Assembly: GCA_963674835.2 (NCBI GenBank)
Contig: CAXXKC010000002.1
Coordinates: 186,001-250,000, forward strand
Source: G963674835 sp963674835
Lineage (GTDB): Bacteria; Planctomycetota; Planctomycetia; Pirellulales; Thermoguttaceae
Length of the DNA: 64,000 nt
Direction: 5' to 3'
Below the pieces are notes generated by a model. That model was not told the origin of the DNA. It saw nothing but the letters and a program-made list of their open reading frames with translations, and ran no database searches. This document shows positions 55,913 through 64,000 of this stretch, in pieces (position 1 is the first letter of the stretch; every line of letters starts with the position of its first letter). Made by a program: the position numbers and the translations under genes.

Positions 55913-56569
55913 TCAGGAACTCTCGCCAACGCCAATGCGAGGGCAGAAATCGCCAAGGGGGCACTCGTCGCACTTCGGCTTCCGCGCCATGCAAATGCGC
56001 CGCCCGTGGTGAATCATCCGGTGACTGAAATCGATCCACTCCTTCTGCGGAAGCTGCTCCATCAGGTCGCGTTCGATCTTCTCTGCGTCTTTGTGCGATG
56101 TGAGGCCGAGCCGCCGGCTGAGGCGGGTGACGTGGGTGTCGACCACGACTCCCGACGCGATGCCGAAGGCGGTGCCGAGCACGACGCTGGCCGTTTTGCG
56201 GCCGATGCCGGGCAGCTCGACCAGCGCGTCCATATCGCGAGGGACCTGGCCGCCGAATCGTTCGACTAGTTGCTGGCAACAGGCTTGAATATTGCGAGCC
56301 TTGTTGCGGAAGAAGCCTGTGCTTCGGATGTCATCTTCCAACTCGGCCAGGGGGGCACAGGCGTAATCGGCTGCCTTGCGATACTTGCGGAAGAGGGTCT
56401 TGGTGACCAAGTTGACCCGTTCGTCGGTACACTGGGCCGACAAGATCGTGGCTATGAGCAGTTCGAGGGGCGTCTTGTGCACGAGCGCGCAGGCGGCATC
56501 GGGATACGCGCGTCGAAGTCCGCGAGTGACCCGAGCGGCCTGTTTCATGGCCTCTGCAGAGGCGACCAT
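55913..56569 (-). CDS. nth: endonuclease III
   Basis: The 218-residue protein is a DNA glycosylase/AP lyase: helix-hairpin-helix LPGIGRKTA with Lys125, VDTHVTRLSRRLG with the catalytic Asp144, and a [4Fe-4S] loop with Cys193, Cys200, Cys203 and Cys209 in the canonical C-x6-C-x2-C-x5-C pattern. It removes oxidised pyrimidines. The ATG at 56569 gives normal length. A candidate promoter on the minus strand, TTGACA at 56858-56853 and GACAAT at 56835-56830 with 17 bases between, lies 260 bases upstream. dcd follows closely. Confidence 0.95.
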   Translation of the reverse strand: MVASAEAMKQAARVTRGLRRAYPDAACALVHKTPLELLIATILSAQCTDERVNLVTKTLFRKYRKAADYACAPLAELEDDIRSTGFFRNKARNIQACCQQLVERFGGQVPRDMDALVELPGIGRKTASVVLGTAFGIASGVVVDTHVTRLSRRLGLTSHKDAEKIERDLMEQLPQKEWIDFSHRMIHHGRRICMARKPKCDECPLGDFCPRIGVGESS

Positions 56570-56975
56570 CCGCGACCTCTAACTGAGCGTTCCACAGCCA
56601 GCGTAACCAGGCCGACCCGCCGTAGATCGGCGAACCGGGTCAAACGGCTCCGAGCCGCACGTTGGCTCTGCAGGATGTTATTGTGCCCGTCGCAAAGATT
56701 CCACCGAAAGATCGAACTCCCTCACCAGCGGCCCACCTCGCACGCGGGCGACGCCAAGTGCGCTCGACATTCCATTGGTGGGGGTCGTCCGCTTGGCCAG
56801 GATCGGCTTCCCGGTGAAGCGGGCGATCCATTGTCGAAGGCCCCACCGATTGTGTCAAGTAGCCGACGCCCTTCGGCGAAGGCTGGGCAACGCGACGACG
56901 AAGCTCATCCGGCTCTGCGTAGGTATACTGAGAATTGTCTCGCTGTGCGCGGGATAACGGGTTTCGGCGGGCGTC
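56570..56975. other. 405-base divergent gap
   Basis: It holds a possible minus-strand promoter at 56830-56858 for nth and, on the plus strand, TATACT at 56924-56929 in front of the sigma factor gene. No coding region or RNA gene is recognised. Confidence 0.4.
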
Positions 56976-57503
56976 ATGAATAATGTGAGCGGCAACGACG
57001 GCAGCGCAAGTGATACCTTCTGGCCCGAGCTTCTCGGACGCCTGCTGGACGGTCATGCCGCGGCACTGGAACTGTACGCCCGACAGTTGTGCGACTGCTC
57101 GGAAGACGTCGTTCAAGATGCCCTGATCGAGTTAGTCAAGCAGTCGCCCGTGCCGGACGACGCCGTTGCGTGGCTCTATCGCGTGGTTCGCAACAAGGCG
57201 ATCAGCGCCTCGCGGACGAGCCGGCGACGACGACGACATGAAATGAAGGCGGCGGCGTGCCGAGCGCGGTGGTTCGAGCAGTCGCACATCGACCTGATCG
57301 ATGCCGGCACGGCGGCGGCGGCCCTGCAATCGCTGCCGCTGGAGCACCGCGAAGTGGTCGTTGCCCGGATCTGGGGTGGATTGTCGTTTCGGCGGATCGG
57401 CGAGTTGGTGGGCGTTTCCGACAGCGCCGCCCACCGGCGATACGAAGCGGGATTGTTGGCGCTGCGCGAGAAACTGGGTGCATCATGTCCGAAGAACGGC
57501 TGA
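56976..57503 (+). CDS. second ECF-type sigma factor
   Basis: The 175-residue protein has sigma region 2 (LLDGHAAALELYARQLCDCS, VVQDALIELVKQ, VAWLYRVVRNKAI) and region 4 (LPLEHREVVVARIWGGLSFR, RIGELVGVSDSAAHRRYEAG). A very basic segment (RTSRRRRRHEMKAAA) joins them. It is shorter than the sigma factor at 18057 and different in sequence, so it belongs to another ECF group. The next gene, a short membrane protein, begins inside its 3' end (19-base overlap), the normal place of an anti-sigma factor. Confidence 0.88.
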   Translation: MNNVSGNDGSASDTFWPELLGRLLDGHAAALELYARQLCDCSEDVVQDALIELVKQSPVPDDAVAWLYRVVRNKAISASRTSRRRRRHEMKAAACRARWFEQSHIDLIDAGTAAAALQSLPLEHREVVVARIWGGLSFRRIGELVGVSDSAAHRRYEAGLLALREKLGASCPKNG

Positions 57504-57931
57504 ACGAGGAACTTGCGGCGATCGAAGCGGCGTTGGGCAGTCTGGCGCCGGTTCCCAGCGCGGTTCATCGCGACCAACTCCTCTTCCTCGCGGGAAGGGC
57601 ACTGGAAAGCAAGACGCGGGCTTCGCGCCGCCGGTCGATCCATGCCTGGGTGTGGCCGAGCGCGACGGCGGCATCTCTTCTGGCGGCAGCGCTGTTCGGC
57701 CTGTTGTGGGCGACCGCGAGTCAAACGGAGGTCGCACCGCGGATCGTGTACGTTCCGGTTCCGAAGCAGGAGCAGGTTGCTACCGGCCTGCCGTCGTCGG
57801 ATTTTGCCGGATGGAAGCTGCGGCCCGTGGCGCTGAGGAAGAGCGGCCAGTCGGTCCGTCAGCCGAACGCGGCGCCGCCGGGCGGTGATCCTGTACGCTC
57901 TAAAGAAGGAGGTGCTTCGCCCTCGGCTTGA
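57485..57931 (+). CDS. small membrane protein, likely anti-sigma partner
   Basis: The 148-residue product has an acidic helical N-terminus (MSEERLNEELAAIEAALGS), one membrane segment at about residues 58-75 (WPSATAASLLAAALFGLLW), and a short outer part rich in Pro, Val and Lys. No zinc motif of ZAS anti-sigma domains is visible. Overlap with the sigma gene and topology argue for an anti-sigma role, but sequence similarity does not prove it. Downstream lies a repeat-rich, non-coding stretch. Confidence 0.7.
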   Translation: MSEERLNEELAAIEAALGSLAPVPSAVHRDQLLFLAGRALESKTRASRRRSIHAWVWPSATAASLLAAALFGLLWATASQTEVAPRIVYVPVPKQEQVATGLPSSDFAGWKLRPVALRKSGQSVRQPNAAPPGGDPVRSKEGGASPSA

Positions 57932-57963
57932 TGGGGTGGTGGCGCAATATCGAATGGTACGTG

Positions 57964-58001
57964 CCCTCACCCCCGGCCTCTCTCCCGCGAGCGGGCGAGG
58001 G
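57964..58001 (+). repeat. CCCTCACCCCCGG-type intergenic repeat
   Basis: This stretch begins CCCTCACCCCCGGCC and ends GCGGGCGAGGG, the widespread 'LTPGLSPASGRG' type of intergenic repeat known in several bacterial groups. CCGC-GA-GCGG forms a small hairpin inside it. Confidence 0.5.
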
Positions 58002-58003
58002 AA

Positions 58004-58107
58004 GTTGTGTTGGGGCACAGCCGGGGGCGGCTGTGCTACATGGTGGGTTAGGGGACGTGTGTTGGGGACGGCCGGGAGCGTCTGTGCGACATGGTGGGTG
58101 AGGGGAG
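58004..58107 (+). repeat. two tandem copies of a 52-base unit with hairpin
   Basis: Two adjacent 52-base units (58004-58055 and 58056-58107) and the start of a third contain the hairpin CACAGCCG-GGGG-CGGCTGTG (58016-58035), followed by CTACATGG. Copy 2 is degenerate (GACGGCCGGGAGCGTCTGTG). The same 29-base core recurs at 62132-62160. Confidence 0.75.
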
Positions 58108-58205
58108 TTGTGTTGGGCGTGCTTGATTGGGTTGGACTGGGGTTTGCGTTGTTCATGGGATCGTCTGTGGCCGGAATGTGGGGAAATTTGGATGCGAGGG
58201 CTGCT

Positions 58206-60059
58206 GTGATTCGGCGGGGTCTGTTCGTTGCAATGATGCTGGTCCTCGCGGCGCCGGTGGCCGGATTGGCCGCGTCGCAGGTCACGTTCCACGTTGCACG
58301 CGATGGCAGCGACGACAATCCGGGGACGAAGGCCAAGCCGTTCGCCACGATTGAAAAGGCGCGGCAGGTGGTGCGAACGGTGAACAAGGATATGACGGGC
58401 GATGTCGTCGTCGTCGTCGGCCAGGGTGTGTATCGAATCGATCGCACCGTGACGTTCGAATTCGACGACTCGGGCTTCAACGGGCACGACGTCGTCTATC
58501 GGGCGGAGGCCGGACAGTCGGTCGTTATTAGCGGCGGCAAGCCGGTTGTTGGGTGGAAACCGGACAAGGACGGGCGCTGGAAGGCGCCGGCCCCATGCGA
58601 CGATTTTCGCCAGTTATATGTTGGCGGCGTGCGCGCCACGCGCGCCAAGGGTGAGCCGCCGGCCGGACTCAAACTTGCCGACGAGGAGAGCTATCGAACG
58701 ACGGCCGTGGACGTAGCCGACTGGCGGAATCCGGGCGATATCGAGTTTTGCTACCAGGTGGGATGGACGCATACGCGCTGCAAGGTGGCCGCGATTCGTC
58801 GCGACGGCGATCACGCGGTCATCGCGATGCTTCAGCCGTATTTCGCGCACGCGAGGGGCAAGGATGGCGTGCAGGTCGATTTGCCCGACTACGTGGAAAA
58901 CGCCTTGGAACTGCTGGACGAACCGGGCGAGTGGTACTTGGACCGGTCGTCGAAGACGGTCTACTACCTGCCGCGGCCGGGTGAGGACCTGAGCAAAATG
59001 GAGGCGATCGCGCCGGCCGTAGAGACGCTCGTGGACCTGCGAGGAACGCTCGATCGGCCTGTGCATAACATCCAGTTTGTCGGCATCACGTTTCAATTCG
59101 GCACTTGGCTGCAGCCGAGCAAGATCGGACATGTCGATGTGCAGGCGAACTTGACGACCGATTCGGATCGGAGCACGGCCGCAACGGACGGCGGTTCGCA
59201 GCCGGGGTTCGGGACGAAGGAGAACGAGTGGTTCAAGATGCCGGCGAACGTCGTTTGCCGTGCCGCCCGGGGGATCCGCTTCGATCGTTGCACGTTCGAG
59301 GAATTGGGGGGAGCCGGTTTGAACATCGAGTATGGCTCGCAGGACAACGTGGTCTCGGGTTGTCGCTTCTCTGCGATCGCGGGCACGGCCGTGCAGGTGG
59401 GTGACGTGCTCCGCGACGACCACCATCCTGACGATCCTCGGAAGATCGTCAAGAATAACGTTATCGAGAACTGCTTCATTCACGATTGCTGCGCCGACTA
59501 CTGGGGCGGCGCCGGCGTGTTCGTCGGGTATACCGATGGAACGCGCATCGTACACAACGAGATGTGCCGGCTGCCCTACTCGGCCGTGTCGATGGGATGG
59601 GGATGGGGCGAACAGGATCTGGGTGTCGGTGCCGACAGCAAACCGGGGCGCTACAAGAGTCCCACGCCGTCGGGGAATAATCGCATCGAATACAACAACA
59701 TCCACGCACTGTGCGAAGAGATCAACTTCGGCGCGGGAATTCAGACTTTGGGGAGCATGCCTGGGACGATCATCCGCGGCAACTACCTGCACGATTTCGC
59801 GAAGCCGAAGGATCCGCATCGGTTGGCGTCGGGTATCTTCCTGAATGAAGGAAGTGCATTCATCGAGATCACGTCGAACCTGGTGCATGACGTGCCGGTG
59901 CCGGCGTCGTACAGTGACCGTTCGAAAGACCGCCTTGCCACGTGCAGGGAACACGGGAATTTCCTCGATCCACGGCCGGAGGATGTGCCGTGGATTGCGG
60001 AGAACGCCGGCCTGGAAAGCGCCTATCAAGACCTGTTGAAAGACGAGCGGGCTCGGTAG
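58206..60059 (+). CDS. secreted right-handed parallel beta-helix protein, paralogue 1
   Basis: The 617-residue protein has a signal peptide (RRGLFVAMMLVLAAPVAGLA). After the entry motif ARDGSDDNPGTKAKPFATIE, the pattern common to pectate-lyase-like helices, it shows repeated N/G-rich turns (GGAGLNIEYGSQDNVVSG, VGYTDGTRIVHNEM, IRGNYLHDF). Such folds occur in polysaccharide lyases and glycosidases acting outside the cell. The GTG at 58206 is preferred because GAGGG lies five bases upstream and it directly opens the signal peptide; ATGs at 58156 and 58177 are in frame but have poor sites. It is a tandem paralogue of the following gene. Confidence 0.8.
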   Translation: MIRRGLFVAMMLVLAAPVAGLAASQVTFHVARDGSDDNPGTKAKPFATIEKARQVVRTVNKDMTGDVVVVVGQGVYRIDRTVTFEFDDSGFNGHDVVYRAEAGQSVVISGGKPVVGWKPDKDGRWKAPAPCDDFRQLYVGGVRATRAKGEPPAGLKLADEESYRTTAVDVADWRNPGDIEFCYQVGWTHTRCKVAAIRRDGDHAVIAMLQPYFAHARGKDGVQVDLPDYVENALELLDEPGEWYLDRSSKTVYYLPRPGEDLSKMEAIAPAVETLVDLRGTLDRPVHNIQFVGITFQFGTWLQPSKIGHVDVQANLTTDSDRSTAATDGGSQPGFGTKENEWFKMPANVVCRAARGIRFDRCTFEELGGAGLNIEYGSQDNVVSGCRFSAIAGTAVQVGDVLRDDHHPDDPRKIVKNNVIENCFIHDCCADYWGGAGVFVGYTDGTRIVHNEMCRLPYSAVSMGWGWGEQDLGVGADSKPGRYKSPTPSGNNRIEYNNIHALCEEINFGAGIQTLGSMPGTIIRGNYLHDFAKPKDPHRLASGIFLNEGSAFIEITSNLVHDVPVPASYSDRSKDRLATCREHGNFLDPRPEDVPWIAENAGLESAYQDLLKDERAR

Positions 60060-60248
60060 ACCTGCGGCATGAGCCACCGCCGTTAGGGGGCCGCGGGTGG
60101 GCAGTTATTTCATCGGTCTTTGTTTTTCGCGAGTTCGGCGGGACAGAACCCCTCGGTGGGCGTCTATAGTATCGTAAACCGGGTACCGACCTGCGAGATT
60201 GCGGTTGTCGTGCCTCCATGAGCGTTCCAGCGCAAAGGATTCCGTTCC

Positions 60249-62081
60249 ATGACCGTGCAAAGACTATTGCTCGCTACCGTGTTCTGTGTGCTCACCTCGA
60301 CGGCCGCGCTGGCCGAGGTCCAGGCGACGATGCACGTTGCCCCCGACGGGAACGACCAGCACCCGGGGACGGAGGCCAAACCGTTGGCAACCCTGGAGAG
60401 GGCGCGGGACACCGTGCGGACGTTGACCAAAGGCATGACGGGCGACATCGTGGTCGTGCTTCACGGCGGTGTGTACCCGATCGAAAAGACGCTTGTCTTC
60501 GAGGCGGCCGACTCGGGCAAGGAGGGGCACAACGTCATCTACAAAGCACAGGACGGGCAGGCGCCGATCCTCAGCGGCGGCAAGGCGGTCGTCGGTTGGC
60601 GCAAAGGCGACAAGGGGATCTTTAGCGCGCCGGCTCCGATCGCCGACTTCCGGCAATTGTACGTCGACGGCGTGCGGGCGACACGCGCCCGGGGCGACGT
60701 GCCTGCCGGCCTCGAATCGCTCGGCGACAAGGGCTATTCGACGACCGACGTCGCCATGGCCGATTGGCACAACCCGAGCGACCTGGAATTCTGTTATCAG
60801 ACGATCTGGGCCAATTCGCGCTGCAAAGTGCAGAGCATCGCCCGTGACGGCGATCGGGCGATCATCACCATGTTGCAGCCCTACTTCGCCCAGACCCGGG
60901 CCAAGGAAGGCGTTCAACTCGACAACCATTCCGGCGGCAAGATCGTCGGCATCGAAAATGCGTTAGAACTGCTTGACGAGCCGGGCGAGTGGTATCTCGA
61001 TCGCAAGGCGAAGACCGTCTATTACATGCCGCGCCCGGGCGAGGACATGGCGAAGGTCCAGGTGATCGTTCCCGCGGTGGAACGGCTTGTCGAACTCCGC
61101 GGCATGCTCGACAAGCCCGTCGAGAACATCCACTTTACGGGGATCACGTTCGCGTACGGCAGTTGGCTGGAGCCGAACCGGATTGGATTGTCGGACGTGC
61201 AGGCGAACTTTCGGATGGACTCGAAGCATCCTATGGAGCGCGACGGCACGCTGACCGCCGTCCACAACGAACACATCAAGACGCCGTCGAACATCGTGTG
61301 CCACACGGCGAAGTCGATTCGCTTCGACCGCTGCACGTTCACCAAGATGGGCGCCGGCGCCATCGACGTGGAATGCGGCTCGCAAGACAACACGATCTCG
61401 GGCTGCCACTTCTACGACATCAGCAGTTCGGCGGTGCAGATCGGCGACGTGCTTCGCGACGATCACCATCCGGATGACATACGAAAGATCGTCAAGAACA
61501 ACTCGGTTGTAGACTGCTATATCCACGATTGCGGTGTGGAGTACGCCGATGCGGTCGGCATCTTCGCCGGGTACACCGAAGGCACGGTGCTCGCCCACAA
61601 CGAGATCACGTCGCTGCCGTACAGCGGCATTTCGATGGGCTGGGGCTGGGGCGAGGAAGACGCCGGCGGCGGCTCGGAGCACTACTACATGCCCTACAAG
61701 TACGCTACGCCGACCCCGGCGAAGGACAATCGCATCGAGTACAACCACATCCACGGCGTGATGAGTGTGTTGCAGGACGGCGGCGGGATCTACACGCTCG
61801 GCAACATGCCGGGAACCGTCATCCGCGGCAATCACATCCACGACAATCCCGGCAATCCGGGCGGGATCTATCTGGACGAGGGGAGCGGGTTCATCGAGGT
61901 CACCGGAAACCTCGTGTACAACGTCAACAACCCGATGAACTACAACAACCGCGCGCAGAACCGCAACGACACGTGCAACGAGCACGACAACTTCTTCAAC
62001 GCCGATCCGGCCGAGCACAAGGACGTCGTCGAGAAGGCGGGGTTGGAGAAGAAGTATCGGGATTTGCTGAAGAGTTCGTGA
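60249..62081 (+). CDS. secreted right-handed parallel beta-helix protein, paralogue 2
   Basis: The 610-residue protein starts with a signal peptide (MTVQRLLLATVFCVLTSTAA). It shares the whole architecture of the preceding gene: MHVAPDGNDQHPGTEAKPLA at the mature N-terminus, LELLDEPGEWYLDRKAKTVY near residue 240, and SGISMGWGWGEEDAGGGSEH near residue 460. The many Gly-Asn turns support a parallel beta helix, with the same putative substrate groove. The ATG at 60249 has no strong ribosome binding site. The two proteins probably act on related polysaccharides; the identity of the sugar is unknown. Confidence 0.85.
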   Translation: MTVQRLLLATVFCVLTSTAALAEVQATMHVAPDGNDQHPGTEAKPLATLERARDTVRTLTKGMTGDIVVVLHGGVYPIEKTLVFEAADSGKEGHNVIYKAQDGQAPILSGGKAVVGWRKGDKGIFSAPAPIADFRQLYVDGVRATRARGDVPAGLESLGDKGYSTTDVAMADWHNPSDLEFCYQTIWANSRCKVQSIARDGDRAIITMLQPYFAQTRAKEGVQLDNHSGGKIVGIENALELLDEPGEWYLDRKAKTVYYMPRPGEDMAKVQVIVPAVERLVELRGMLDKPVENIHFTGITFAYGSWLEPNRIGLSDVQANFRMDSKHPMERDGTLTAVHNEHIKTPSNIVCHTAKSIRFDRCTFTKMGAGAIDVECGSQDNTISGCHFYDISSSAVQIGDVLRDDHHPDDIRKIVKNNSVVDCYIHDCGVEYADAVGIFAGYTEGTVLAHNEITSLPYSGISMGWGWGEEDAGGGSEHYYMPYKYATPTPAKDNRIEYNHIHGVMSVLQDGGGIYTLGNMPGTVIRGNHIHDNPGNPGGIYLDEGSGFIEVTGNLVYNVNNPMNYNNRAQNRNDTCNEHDNFFNADPAEHKDVVEKAGLEKKYRDLLKSS

Positions 62082-62131
62082 TTAACCGCGTGTTGTTATC
62101 GGGACGTGGCGGTCGCCCTTGACGGTGTTTT

Positions 62132-62160
62132 GCACAGCCGGGGGCGGCTGTGCTACATGG
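62132..62160 (+). repeat. palindromic CACAGCCG repeat, third copy
   Basis: It is identical over 29 bases to the core of the first 52-base unit at 58015-58043, 4.1 kb away. Confidence 0.75.
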
Positions 62161-62202
62161 GGTTGCGGTTCGGGGTGCGTGGCATGGGACGGCTCGGGAC
62201 GG

Positions 62203-62208
62203 TATAAT
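62203..62208 (+). promoter_or_regulatory. possible -10 element
   Basis: TATAAT in the context GGTATAATCGG lies about 205 bases before the partial glycosidase-like gene. No -35 box is clear. Confidence 0.35.
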
Positions 62209-62412
62209 CGGGGTCCGCTGAAGCGTATGTCGTCCGCCAGCCGTTGCGGGTTGTTTTGCCGTGTCCTCTGCCTTCGGACAGACTCTGGGCGATGGCCGTA
62301 GCGCGTGGTTCGCTGGCCGCCTGGGGAATGTTGCCGCTGGGGGAATCGCGTGGGGCAGTTCTTTGCTGGGCGAGTGGACGAACTGAACCGCGTCGATTGA
62401 TTGGACTGGCGC

Positions 62413-64000
62413 ATGATTTCAGGAGCACTTACCCGAGGTTTGGCAATCTTACTGCTGTTGGCGGCGTTGGCGAGCCCTGCCGTTTGCGGCGAGACGGTCG
62501 AGTTGGTTGTCGACCGGGAGATCGGTCCTCCGGCGCGATACGGTCTGAAATCGCTTGAAGAGGCGTTGGCCAAGCGGGGATTTGCTGTCGAGCGTGCCAA
62601 AGGGCTTTCGGACGGGAATCGGCCGGTCTTTGTCGTTGGGCTGACCGGCGCATCGCCTGTGGTCGACGCGACGCTTGCGGCGAACCATTGGACAGTTGGC
62701 AAGAAGGCCGAGTCGCTGTTGGTGAAGCGGCTGCCCGGGCGTGCTCGTCCGACGGTGGTCCTTGCGGGCCGGGATGACCGCGGGCTGATGTACGCGCTGC
62801 TGGATGTGGCTCGCTGGATTGAATTGGCGCTTGATGGAAGCGAGGCGCTGGGCGAAATCCATGAGGCCGACGAGTCGCCCGATTTGGATCATCGTGCCGT
62901 GTCGATTCACTTGTTCAACGCGGATCTGGACAGGCCGTGGTACTACGACGAGGAGTTTTGGCATGCGTACTTCGGGATGCTCGCGCGAAGCCGTCTCAAT
63001 GTGTTTTCGCTGACGTTCGCGGACCACACGGCCTATCTCAATCCGCCGTACCCGTTTTTGGTCGAGGTACCCGAGTATCCACAGGTCAAGGCGATCGGGC
63101 TCTCGGACGCCGACCGGCAGCGCAATCTGACGATGCTGCGACGGATTTCGGACCTGGCCGACGAGCACGGAATCGACTTTGTGTTGTCGGTCTGGATGCA
63201 GGGGCCGATGTTGCTGAAGGAGCTCGGTTGTCCCATGGTCAAAGGCCTGCCGGAGTATCCGAAAGACTACGCGGCCAAGGCGCTCGGCCGTATCCTCGCC
63301 GCCTGCCCAGCGATTCGCGGCGTGCAGTTCCGCGCGAACTTGGAGTCGGGCATACCCGAGGACAAGCAGACCGATTACTTCGGGGCGTTGTTTCGGGCGA
63401 TGCGCGATTGCGGCCGACGGATGACGGTCGATCTGCGGTTCAAGGGAATTCGGCCGACGACGATCACCGCGGCCAAGGAGGCCGGGCTCGATGTGAACGT
63501 GTCGACCAAGCACTGGTGCGAGCAGATGGGTCTGCCATTCCACCCGACCGTCGAGGACATGCACAACCGCGAGAGCCGCTACGGCTACTCGGACATGCTC
63601 CGCTATCCACGTGCGTACAAGGTGACCTTCCGCCTATGGACGGTCGGCACGCAGAAGATTCTGCTTTTCGGCGATCCGGAGTTCGGTGCGCGTTTCGCCC
63701 GCAGTTGCCGGCTGGGCGGCGCGCATGGGTTTGAAGTGTTTGCCCCGCTTTCCAACAAGGGCTTCGGCAACTCGCCAGGCTCGTGGCGGATCTTCGCCGA
63801 TCGGTCGTTCGACCCGTATCGGTTCGAGCAGCAGCGGTACTGGATGTTCTACCTGACGTTCGGTCGCACGGGCTATCGCGCCGATGTGGAGCCGTACGTG
63901 TGGCGTCAGGAGTTGCGGGGGCGTTTCGGCAAGGCGGCCGGCGCCGTCGAGACGGCGTATCGCGAGTCGGGCAAGATCCTGACCCTGCTCACCGCGGCTC
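62413..64000 (+). CDS. secreted glycosidase-like protein, partial
   Basis: The frame runs from ATG 62413 to the right edge, giving 529 residues without a stop. A signal peptide (LTRGLAILLLLAALASPAVC) is followed by an alpha/beta domain (VELVVDREIGPPARYGLKSL, then PTVVLAGRDDRGLMYALLDV) like that preceding the barrels of alpha-glucuronidases and hexosaminidases, then a TIM-barrel-like part: SRLNVFSLTFADHTAY, GIDFVLSVWMQGP and VNVSTKHWCEQMGLPFHP. The layout parallels the protein at 28284, although the two are not close in sequence. It is the third gene of a beta-helix cluster, so joint breakdown of a complex polysaccharide is likely. The C-terminus is missing. Confidence 0.75.
   Translation, partial: MISGALTRGLAILLLLAALASPAVCGETVELVVDREIGPPARYGLKSLEEALAKRGFAVERAKGLSDGNRPVFVVGLTGASPVVDATLAANHWTVGKKAESLLVKRLPGRARPTVVLAGRDDRGLMYALLDVARWIELALDGSEALGEIHEADESPDLDHRAVSIHLFNADLDRPWYYDEEFWHAYFGMLARSRLNVFSLTFADHTAYLNPPYPFLVEVPEYPQVKAIGLSDADRQRNLTMLRRISDLADEHGIDFVLSVWMQGPMLLKELGCPMVKGLPEYPKDYAAKALGRILAACPAIRGVQFRANLESGIPEDKQTDYFGALFRAMRDCGRRMTVDLRFKGIRPTTITAAKEAGLDVNVSTKHWCEQMGLPFHPTVEDMHNRESRYGYSDMLRYPRAYKVTFRLWTVGTQKILLFGDPEFGARFARSCRLGGAHGFEVFAPLSNKGFGNSPGSWRIFADRSFDPYRFEQQRYWMFYLTFGRTGYRADVEPYVWRQELRGRFGKAAGAVETAYRESGKILTLLTAA

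Larger units (their letters stand above)
62082..62412 (+). other. 330-base gap with repeat and possible promoter
   Basis: The gap contains one copy of the CACAGCCG palindrome (62132-62160) and TATAAT at 62203-62208 in a context like that before mqnA. No small ORF is supported. Confidence 0.45.

Noticed and set aside
57885..58205. Open upstream extension of the first beta-helix gene
   Set aside because: The extension is translated from known intergenic repeats and precedes the signal peptide; the GTG at 58206 with GAGGG is a better start.

Overview
The window looks like a piece of a high-GC chromosome from a planctomycete, most likely of the Pirellulales type. The evidence is two DUF1559 prepilin-like proteins with the H-x9-DG motif, a planctomycete-type short lipoprotein at 44987, menaquinone synthesis by the futalosine route (mqnA, mqnC and a candidate deaminase), ECF sigma factors overlapped by membrane partners, many secreted beta-helix and glycosidase-like proteins, and dispersed palindromic intergenic repeats. 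No tRNA, rRNA, CRISPR array, transposase or prophage module was recognised. Names are assigned from motifs read by eye; no database search was run.

Layout. 1-4.4 kb (minus): a translationally coupled YhaO/YhaN-like phosphoesterase and SMC-like ATPase pair, the ATPase running off the left edge. 4.7-8.5 kb: a DUF1559 protein, a secreted possible polysaccharide lyase and a zinc alcohol dehydrogenase. 8.6-10.2 kb: a small lower-GC module, with DUF488, a coupled partner of unknown function and a decayed DUF4031 gene. 10.2-13 kb: a LysR regulator with two operators on its own start codon, coupled to a [2Fe-2S]/ASKHA protein. 13.1-18.6 kb (minus): an IscA-like carrier, a cysteine desulfurase, and an ECF sigma factor coupled to a ~1060-residue membrane protein with alpha-2-macroglobulin-like parts. 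19.3-24.7 kb: a heavy-metal RND efflux unit with a His/Cys-rich small protein and a His-rich adaptor, without an outer-membrane channel. 25-31.4 kb: a major pseudopilin-like protein with a 940-base leader, a small lipoprotein, and a secreted glycosidase/epimerase pair. 31.4-47.4 kb: housekeeping and metabolism (AAA ATPase, mqnA-mqnC, NatA and NatB-CPBP fusion, amidohydrolase, folE, a GlcD/Fe-S fusion with a YkgJ protein, HU, pyrD, trpS). 47.5-56.6 kb: rpsR, csrA coupled to an HD hydrolase, a 54-residue ORF under a strong promoter, a Memo-family protein, a sugar isomerase, dcd and nth. 57-64 kb: a second sigma/membrane pair, a repeat-rich stretch, tandem beta-helix paralogues and a partial glycosidase-like protein.

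How it fits together. Many gene pairs overlap by 4 bases (ATGA or GTGA), so translational coupling is the dominant operon signal. Three separate loci (5.7 kb, 28-31 kb, 58-64 kb) carry secreted carbohydrate-active proteins, consistent with a polysaccharide-degrading heterotroph. The less expected items are the LysR self-operator and apparent leaderless start, the sigma factor/macroglobulin-like fusion, three families of dispersed intergenic repeats, and the 54-residue ORF at 51.4 kb.
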